Below, in pieces: positions 57,923 to 64,000 of a stretch of 64,000 nucleotides of DNA. Under the pieces are notes generated by a model, which did no database searches, was not told the origin of the DNA, and worked only from the letters and a program-made list of their open reading frames with translations. Both the position numbers and the translations under genes were made by a program. This DNA is from Cycas panzhihuaensis (taxonomy: Eukaryota; Cycadophyta): assembly GCA_023213395.1 (NCBI GenBank), contig CM041465.1, positions 164,865,741 through 164,929,740 of the forward strand, given 5' to 3'. Each line of letters starts with the position of its first letter. The first letter of the stretch is position 1.

Positions 57923-58172
57923 TGTTATGAAACTTATTCGTAATTGACGGTAATTCTTAAATTCACACGGCAATGAGATAACACGAAGGTTTCAGAAAAT
58001 AACTAAAAAGTCAATTGACCAATATATATTGAAAAATGAATGAGACATGTCCATATTACACTTGGAATCGTATTTATATGCATAATTGCTTCTTTTACAA
58101 AAAGATATGTTTCTTCAATAGCACCTGTTCGCAAAAAGAATTAATTACTCCTACGTAAAGAAGTTCATAACA
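57923..58172 (-). repeat. Gyp-H 5' LTR (250 bp)
   Basis: It carries the same ends as 51553-51796 and differs mainly by an insertion of a few bases (CGGCA region near 57968) and scattered transitions. Confidence 0.94.
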
Positions 58173-58538
58173 GTCATAGAAGGAAAAACTCCATCCAAGA
58201 TGAGGCAACAAATAAATTATGCACTTATGGTTGAAGTGTTTTATGTTGATGAGTCTTCCACTTTTGAGGAGGCGTATAAAAGTGAAAAGTGAAAAACTGC
58301 TATGGATGAAGAAATCCATTCTATTGAAAAGAATAAAACATGGGATTTGGTGGAATTGCCTAAAAAGAAACAGGCAATCAGTTGTAAATAGGTTTATAAA
58401 ACGAAATTCCACTCTAATGGTTCAATCGAGCATCATAAGGCTTAACTTGTTACAAAGGGTTTCAAATAAAAAGAAGGCATTGATTATGAGGACACCTTTA
58501 TACTAGTAGCAAACATGAATACCATCAGACTCATTTTG
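58173..58538 (+). pseudogene. pol: Cop-C reverse transcriptase, first part
   Basis: Continues from 51552: VIEGKTPSKMRQQINYALM, STFEEAYKSEK, then TGA for Trp (58293), [24 protein letters not shown] for Trp (near 58388), GIDYEDTF and NMNTIRLI. It is cut at 58538 by NA-G and resumes at 63346 or 63351. Confidence 0.92.
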
Positions 58539-58902
58539 TGTTAGAAATAATGTTTAATGTGTGTGGGTCCTAGAATGATAAGTGATAGTCCTAAGTCTTA
58601 GGGTCAAAAGGTCATTATAATACTATGTAAAAGGATATAAGTTTATTGGTCAAGTTTGTGGTGTAATGCTGTTATTGGTCGTGACAAAGGTATTTGTCCC
58701 ACATGCATTACTTGGGATGTATTGTCTCCCACCTCTTTGGTATATAAAGGTGGTTGAGGTAGTATGTAATCACATCACAGCAAGGCTCACCTTGAGTCCT
58801 TGGTGCTTTTGGTATATTAATACATTCTGATTATATTGTGTGATTCTCTGGATGTTGATATTGTTCTTATAGTTGAATGTTCTCCATGTTAAAATCTCAA
58901 CA
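58539..58902 (+). repeat. NA-G 5' LTR (364 bp)
   Basis: It runs from TGTTAGAAATAATG to ATCTCAACA. TATA-like GGTATATAAAGG lies near 58739, where transcription should start downstream. It differs from the 3' LTR by a three-base indel and a few substitutions near 58665-58690. Confidence 0.95.
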
Positions 58903-59676
58903 TGGTATCAGAGCAGGCTTCCATATCTATGTGAGAGCAGGTTGCTCGTTAAAGCTATTGTTGTGCAGGTATGCCATCTCTATGATAAGGAAGGAAGGAC
59001 TCCATTAGGACGGTTGCCAGACTGAAGAGCTATATTGAGGAGGTGGAGAGTTCCAAGTCATCATCAAGCTCATGTTGAGTCTATGGTGCTTTGAGCTTAC
59101 ACCAGGTAATTTTGTTCCTCTATTTTGTCTTAAAGAAAAGAGTATGAGACAAGGTTCTCATGAAGCCTTGATTGGTGTTAAGGGTGACATGTGAAGAAAT
59201 TGTTGGTTAAGGCCACTCTCTTGTCTGTAGGGATTGTAAGGGGTTGATGGAAAATCAACCTATGAAATCTAAAATTGGTGATGAAATTGTTTTCTAAATT
59301 TGAATTGTTGGGGAAAACATTGACACTTCCAAGGGTTTTGAGTTGTGACTAATGATCATTTAGTTCATGAAACTCATTTTCTTCCATGAGCGTAATTCTT
59401 TTTGTCGAATGAATATTTACTCAGAAAATTTGAAGGGTGTGAGGGCTTATGCCTATATGTATAGTACACCCTGCCGGAGAAATATTGCATAACATTGGTA
59501 ATGGAGAATGCATCTTTAGTGGTCCATTAAAGACTCTACTTGGGCCCTGAGAAGATTGCCTGCGAAGAATATATTACCACGAAGGGAAACCTACCATAAA
59601 TGGGATGGAAGACAACTGTTCACAGACGAAATTGCCCTTGTATAAGGAAGTCGTCTGACTGCCATAAAAGAAGGGT
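58903..59676 (+). other. NA-G leader with primer-binding site
   Basis: TGGTATCAGAGCAGG (58903-58917) directly follows the LTR. About 750 bp without a recognised frame follow. Confidence 0.8.
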
Positions 59677-60556
59677 TCACCAATCGTATATGAAGCACCA
59701 TGAAGAACATGTCCGCAGTCCGTAAAATGGTGCCTTAAATGGCGCCCATTTGAAAGGAGGAAGCCATCCGTTGATTGGGAAAGAACCTATGTTCACCATG
59801 GAAGATTTGTCTGCATAGGAGAAGAGGCCAAGGAAGGAAGCACCACTGTTGTGCAGACTCCAAATCCTCAAATCTGGTGACCCATTTTCTCTCACAGGGC
59901 CGCCATCAGAGTCCACCTGTGGCCGCATGCCTGTCGTATCAGAAGGACTGAAGATACATTCAGAGCCATTGCATTTGGCGATTTGCCTTGTCTTCGACTC
60001 ACAAGATAAACAGAACCCGAGGCCATAGCCCGTTGCCAGTGTTCCACAGCTGACCAAAGAACCAGGTCTGATCGTTTTCATGGCAATGGTGTTATGTTAT
60101 TGGTCGGTTTCATGGCAATGGTGCACTTTTTTTTCTTTGACTGTGTAACTACGCATCCTCAAAAAGACGGGCTAAATATTGGCGAGGTATAACCGGAAGA
60201 GCAAAATCGCAGGCTAACCTTTACTCGAAGACATCACTCAAAAAATCCCGACTATTATCAGACATGGTTCCTCTCGGGCCTTACATATGAGGTGTATATG
60301 GCCGTTCCAGACACACTAGGGCATTCTCTGTGAGGGTAGCCACATCTGGTAGGACAAGCCTACGTAATTCTGAAAGTGCAGGGGTATTCGGATTAGTTGT
60401 GTTGTCGCCTCCTTCCTCATCAAAGAAGTTCTTCTGGACGAAAGTTGTCGGACACCCGTTTCCTCCTAAAGGAGCGTTCAACAAGTTAATTGGAACGTAG
60501 CTGCCAGTACTGCAATCATTTGCCTGGAGTCCTTGGTATCTGGGCTCTGTTTCCAA
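59677..60556 (-). other. Unrecognised GC-richer insert in NA-G with two minus-strand frames
   Basis: Two minus-strand frames of 134 codons (60081-59677) and about 91 codons (60556-60281) stand out in otherwise stop-rich DNA. I recognise neither product. The first is Gly/Ser/Cys-rich (GYGLGFCLSC, NGSECIFSP, NGWLPPFKWAPF). The adjoining plus strand next to 60678 is a host-gene fragment, so this may be more captured host DNA, either exonic or flanking. The minus-strand frame at 60478-60741 is only the antisense of the GID1 piece. Not a claimed gene. Confidence 0.35.
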
Positions 60557-60677
60557 CAGTCCAGAGTCACATTTTTGCCCGTTTCATCAATTGAGCACTT
60601 GTAGAGTCGAGTGGCCAGCTCGGCCAATTTGAAGCCATCCAAAGAGGCAACCATAAACAAACAGAGGCCAACGCCGC

Positions 60678-61033
60678 ACAGATTCTGAATGCAGGCTCGA
60701 CGGCAAATATTTCTGTCACCGTGCAGGATCGGGATTGGCATTGGAAAGCCTTTTTTTACCCGAGGGTGCAGACCGTGATCATCCTGTTTGTTATCCCTTC
60801 GGCCCTAGGGCTGCCAACCTGGAAAGCATTAACTTTCCCAAGAGCTTGGTGGTGGTTACAGGACTGGATCTTTTGCAGGACTGGCAGCTCAACTATGTGA
60901 AGGGATTGTGGCGATCTTGCAAAGATGTTAAACTTATGTAAGACGGAATCGTTTTTATGGCTTGATGGACGAAATCAGGAGCTTTGTTAGTTCCTCCTGT
61001 GAAGAAACCGACACCGTTGCCCATTCTGATTGA
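60678..61033 (+). pseudogene. GID1: Captured 3' part of a gibberellin receptor GID1 gene
   Basis: Translated in three frames, this matches the C-terminal third of GID1, the alpha/beta-hydrolase-fold receptor that binds gibberellin and then DELLA proteins. Segments in order: TDSECRLDGKYF (60678-60713), one extra T, VTVQDRDWHWKAF (60715-60755, with two extra T in a T run), LPEGADRDHPVCYPFGPR (60756 on), NFPKSLVVVTGLDLLQDWQL, then KDVKLM and a TAA (60939). About 36-45 nt are missing before FYGLMDEIRSFVSSSC and a stop at 61031. The Asp of GLDLLQDWQL is the position of the hydrolase-triad Asp. Upstream homology fades (possible traces from about 60545). It has no intron and is non-functional. Confidence 0.85.
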
Positions 61034-61508
61034 AATTCAAAGTGTCATTTAACAATGAATTTGTTGTTTTGAATTGGGTTGTTTGGTTTGATTAGGAGTT
61101 GTGTTATGAAGCTTACTAAGTCATTGGATGTGGATACATGATACGCTTGTGAAGAGTTCAGCCAAACTTTCAGTAGGTGACGGAACCGGTTAACCAGCCT
61201 GTTTCCAGGTACAGCCAGTTTTATCAGGAGATAATATTCATGATCTAAGTGGAATACAAGCGGATAGAACAACTGGTAGTGTTCTGTCTTAGTTGGACCA
61301 AACGTTGGGAATTAGAAGTTTGTTGTGACTCCCAATAGGCGTATAAGATATGACCAAAGCGTTATTGCTCAACAAAAAGGGGGGACTATTGAGCGAGGTT
61401 CTTTGAACTACAGTTGTTGAGACTGAGATTAGGATTGCCCAGATTGTTGCCACAATATTTGTTATTGATACATTATAAGAGTTATAGTTGTGATTGACCT
61501 ACTCATAC
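61034..61508 (+). other. NA-G spacer before gag-like ORF
   Basis: No gene seen. The first part may be 3' flank of the captured GID1 sequence. The purine run AAAAAGGGGGGA near 61375-61386 looks like an internal polypurine tract. The last 60 bp resemble the sequence before 6554. Confidence 0.4.
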
Positions 61509-61511
61509 ATG

Positions 61512-61853
61512 ATGGAGTTGAGTGACGTCATAGTCTTTGTGCCTGAAAAAAATGAATACTGGTTATCAGATCTCATCTTCCCTTTGCCCAAATATATTGG
61601 AACTAATTTTCGCTTTTGGAAAATTAGGATGGAAAGTCTATTTGTATTGAAGAATCTTTGGAAAACAGTCATGGGGACTGAAATGGCTCACGAAGAAGGG
61701 GAGGAAACCTTCAAAAGGAAGAATAGAATTGTTGTTGACGTGATACTTGCAGCCATTGATAAGGATGACCTCCCATCTTCCTATCACTTCATTATCCAGG
61801 CTCTACAGAATATGGACTCGGTGAGGATGCTTGGAAACCACTCTTGTGAGTGA
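61512..61853 (+). CDS. NA-G gag-like protein (about 113 aa)
   Basis: Start chosen at 61512 (MELSDVIVFVPEKNEYWL) to align with the frame at 6554; an in-frame ATG also lies at 61509. It resembles the N-terminal half of copia Gag: PLPKYIGTNFRFWKIRMESLF, LWKTVMG, then RKNRIVVDVILAAIDKDDLPSSYHFIIQAL. It ends at a TGA (61851) shortly after the point where the 6554 frame reaches its KKAxNLL motif, so it is probably truncated. No zinc knuckle. It may let NA-G RNA interact with particles of an autonomous relative. That role is inference. Confidence 0.6.
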   Translation: MELSDVIVFVPEKNEYWLSDLIFPLPKYIGTNFRFWKIRMESLFVLKNLWKTVMGTEMAHEEGEETFKRKNRIVVDVILAAIDKDDLPSSYHFIIQALQNMDSVRMLGNHSCE

Positions 61854-62975
61854 ATGAAAAGGACCGACCTAAGAAATGCGTGAGAGAATCAAAAGGGCAA
61901 AGAATCAAAGGAAGAAGTTGAAGAGGAGAGAAAAGAAAGAAAAACAGCGTGACAAAACCTTAAGTCTCATAAAGGAACCACTGGCCTGAAAATTTCGTGC
62001 ATCAATCCTTGCCGATAATAGTTCGTGGAGACATGAGTTGCCCAACAAAAGGTATGGATAATGTTATCCTGGTTTGTGTTGACAAGTTGATAGGAAGAAT
62101 TCAATTGGTGACAGGTCATACAGTAATTTGCATGTATTGGAAAATATCCATGATCTTCCTCAACTCAGTTACATTCTCCACTCTCATCTTTGAGAAGACC
62201 AAAATTATAACAGCATATCCTAGAACGGCGCTAGGAAGTTGCTGTCAAAGGAACATAAGGAGGATATCATGTCACCAGGATCTTGCTTATCGAAATCATA
62301 TTTCCTTTTGGATAAGTTACATGATTATGAAAGTCAATCAGATTGAAATAATGATCCATGTATGTATATCCATAATCAGGAATCATATGCGTGTGAGTAT
62401 CATAGAAATACTCATTATACTTAGTTCATGGAATTCCTTGAGCGACACAGAGAAAGCAAGGTACATCACAGTTACAGTGAACTCTACTCAATAAATCCAT
62501 TGCTTCAGGGGAGGATAGTGATGATATCTCATTGCTACATTTGGATAACGATGATATTGCTAATATCTATTTTTTTGGTCACTCACCCCCTAAAGAAAAT
62601 GGAAGTAAGCAGTGATAGATGTCTTTGATGAGTACATGCAGATCATGTGCAATTAGCCATCATCCACCACTTGTTTAGCATGTCAAAGGATTCTCAACTA
62701 TGTATGAAGCTGAAAGAAGCAAAGCTCGAAGATCGTCAGTTCAAAGGACAGATTCAGAAAGGACACTACAAGGTTGAAAACCAAGACCATGCCCAAGACA
62801 TGGTGTTCAAAACCTTTCCAAGATCAAGGCGGTGGAGATTCAAAGAAGACAAAGTGCATTAGAGTCTGTTGATAGTCATGTCAGCCTTGTCATGTTGTCT
62901 TTAATGTCTATAGTCTCAAATTCATGTCAAGTGTCAATGTATGTCAAATTGTCATTTGTTCAAACATTAAACATT
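61854..62975 (+). other. NA-G 3' internal region
   Basis: In phase after the TGA come a few Lys/Glu-rich codons with more stops. Frames at 61997-62494 and 62647-62862 are open but show no domain and are probably chance or decayed. The sequence ends at polypurine tract AAGGGGAGG (62976-62984). Confidence 0.45.
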
Positions 62976-62984
62976 AAGGGGAGG

Positions 62985-63345
62985 TGTTAGAAATAATGTT
63001 TAATGTGTGTGGGTCCTAGAATGATAAGTGATAGTCCTAAGTCTTAGGGTCAAAAGGTCATTATAATACTATGTAAAAGGATATAAGTTTATTGGTCAAG
63101 TTTGTGGTGTAATGCTATTGGTCAGGACAAAGGTATTTGTCCCACATGCATTACTTGGGATGTATTGTCTCCCACCTCTTTGGTATATAAAGGTGGTTGA
63201 GGTAGTATGTAATCACATCACATCAAGGCTCACCTTGAGTCCTTGGTGCTTTTGGTATATTAATACATTCTGATTATATTGTGTGATTCTCTGGATGTTG
63301 ATATTGTTCTTATAGTTGAATGTTCTCCATGTTAAAATCTCAACA
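62985..63345 (+). repeat. NA-G 3' LTR (361 bp)
   Basis: Preceded by the polypurine tract. It ends ATCTCAACA, next to the TTTTG duplication. It is nearly identical to 58539-58902, which indicates a fairly recent insertion. Confidence 0.95.
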
Positions 63346-64000
63346 TTTTGGCCTTAGCTGCTTAATGCAAGTGGCTAATCTACCAGATGGATGTGAATAG
63401 CGCCTTTCTCAACAATGATCTTCAAGAGGAGGTATATTTGGAGCAACCTCCTAGTTACATTGTACAAGGCAAAGAGCATTTGGTTTATCACCTCAAGAAG
63501 GCTTTGTATGGTTTAAAACAGGCCCCTAGAGCATGGTACTCAAAAATCAATGATTATTTTTTGAGAGATGGATATTATTGATTCACATCAAATCCTAACT
63601 TGTATATAAAAGTTAGGGAGAACCATGTAGTCTTTGTTGTCTTGTATGTTGATGACTTAGTGATCACTAGAAATGACACTAAGATGATAGAAATTCTCCA
63701 AGGTGATCTTAAGAGGAGTTTTGAGATGACCGATCTTAGACTTCTCCATTATTTCTTAAGCTTTGAGGTATGGCAACAACCAAGTCATATCTTCATTTCC
63801 CAAGCAAAATATTCTTGGAACATTTTGCAGTGCTTCATAATGGAGGACTGCAAACCAACACCTACACCTATGGAGAATGGCACTAAATTAACAATTGATG
63901 AGGAAGCAAAACCAAAAGATCCACTTTGTACTGGCAACTAGTTGATAGCCTAATCTACCTCACCAATACTAGACCGAACATTTCATTTGCAGTTCGATTT
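63346..64000 (+). pseudogene. pol: Cop-C reverse transcriptase, second part (continues past window)
   Basis: Resumes with LALAA then TAA (Gln codon, near 63363), [39 protein letters not shown], a stop near 63579, YVDD intact near 63648-63659, MTDLRLLHYFLSFEVWQQ, KPTPTPMENGTKL, a frameshift near 63930, then the LTNTRPNISFA segment. The window ends before RNase H and the 3' LTR. Confidence 0.93.

Larger units (their letters stand above)
51553..58172 (-). mobile_element. Gyp-H: chromodomain Ty3/gypsy element, nearly intact
   Basis: LTRs 51553-51796 and 57923-58172 are very similar. On the minus strand: primer-binding site, leader, gag (56401), protease, RT, RNase H, integrase, chromodomain. Integrase lying after RNase H defines gypsy order, and the chromodomain defines a chromovirus. 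Pol is a single frame from 55976 to about 52440 with four stops. It is inserted between Cop-C integrase and RT. The flanks share only GTC (51550-51552 and 58173-58175), shorter than the usual 5-bp duplication. Confidence 0.95.
58539..63345 (+). mobile_element. NA-G: non-autonomous LTR retrotransposon with captured GID1 fragment
   Basis: LTRs 58539-58902 and 62985-63345 are nearly identical and flanked by perfect duplication TTTTG (58534-58538 and 63346-63350). The primer-binding site (58903) and polypurine tract (62976-62984) are canonical. The 4.1-kb interior has no protease, RT, RNase H or integrase. It contains a gag-like ORF (61512), a gibberellin-receptor fragment (60678-61033) and unrecognised GC-richer DNA (59677-60556). 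It must have used enzymes supplied by another element, which is inference from the missing pol. Confidence 0.93.
19741..64000 (+). mobile_element. Cop-C: copia element split by four insertions, 3' end outside window
   Basis: The 5' LTR at 19741-20287 is followed by leader, gag (29985), integrase (to 31851 and again from about 50863), and RT (58173-58538, then 63346 onward). The intervening blocks are Cop-2, Cop-E with its own passengers, Gyp-H and NA-G. When those are skipped the domains join in correct copia order and match Cop-A and Cop-F. Many stops show it was already decaying. The 3' LTR is not in the window. Confidence 0.93.

Noticed and set aside
60281-60741. Minus-strand frames starting MPIPILHG and METEPRYQG as a host protein
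   Set aside because: The first lies antisense to the clear GID1-like reading on the plus strand. The second has no recognisable domain, so I list the region only as unidentified.
61997-62862. Three frames after the NA-G gag-like ORF as accessory proteins
   Set aside because: Ile/Ser/His-rich composition without motif, overlapping in different frames and not matched by the 6554 copy. No support for coding.

Overview
This is plant nuclear DNA. I recognise no intact host gene. The 64 kb is almost entirely LTR retrotransposons, most of them inserted into one another. Every primer-binding site that can be read is the plant initiator-tRNA-Met type (TGGTATCAGAGC or a variant). The only recognisable host coding sequence is a short piece of a land-plant gibberellin receptor (GID1) carried inside a retrotransposon. 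Degraded elements with long leaders and few solo LTRs fit a large, slowly purged seed-plant genome. A gymnosperm is plausible but unproven.

Left part (1-19247). Cop-A, a plus-strand Ty1/copia element cut by the window edge, ends at 5025. A broken gag-like frame without any pol lies at 6554-7757, in otherwise unassigned DNA. Cop-B is a complete minus-strand copia element (10788-18091) with 5-bp target duplications GTACT.

Right part (19248-64000) is a matryoshka. A fragment of an older element (LTR 19248-19479) was hit by Cop-C (19741 to beyond 64000). Cop-C was then hit four times: by Cop-2 (20671-28507, minus, TSD ACTAC), Cop-E (31852 to about 50862, plus), Gyp-H (51553-58172, minus, a chromodomain gypsy element) and NA-G (58539-63345, plus, TSD TTTTG). 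Cop-E was hit by Cop-D (35536-48327, minus, TSD AGTCA), and Cop-D by Cop-F (39503-47073, plus, TSD CCTTT/CCTTC). The series old element > C > E > D > F is five elements deep. Pieces of one gag-pol are therefore spread over tens of kilobases: Cop-C gag begins at 29985, its integrase is split between 31851 and 50863, and its reverse transcriptase between 58538 and 63346.

Cop-A, B, C and F are one copia family (same gag, leader and LTR type). Their LTR promoters hold three dyad symmetries. One of these has compensatory base changes between copies, is tandemly duplicated in Cop-B and is lost from one LTR of Cop-F. Cop-2, D and E are other copia lineages. Gyp-H is the least damaged element.

The most notable items are: NA-G, a non-autonomous LTR element carrying a gag-like ORF plus a captured GID1 fragment; the matching gag-like frame at 6554; a head-to-head pair of tiny SMART/TRIM-like elements (33652-34155) flanked by a single TTTTA duplication; and the covarying LTR dyads. 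All long reading frames are pseudogenes, mostly broken by stop codons that look like C-to-T or G-to-A decay of CAA, CAG and TGG codons.
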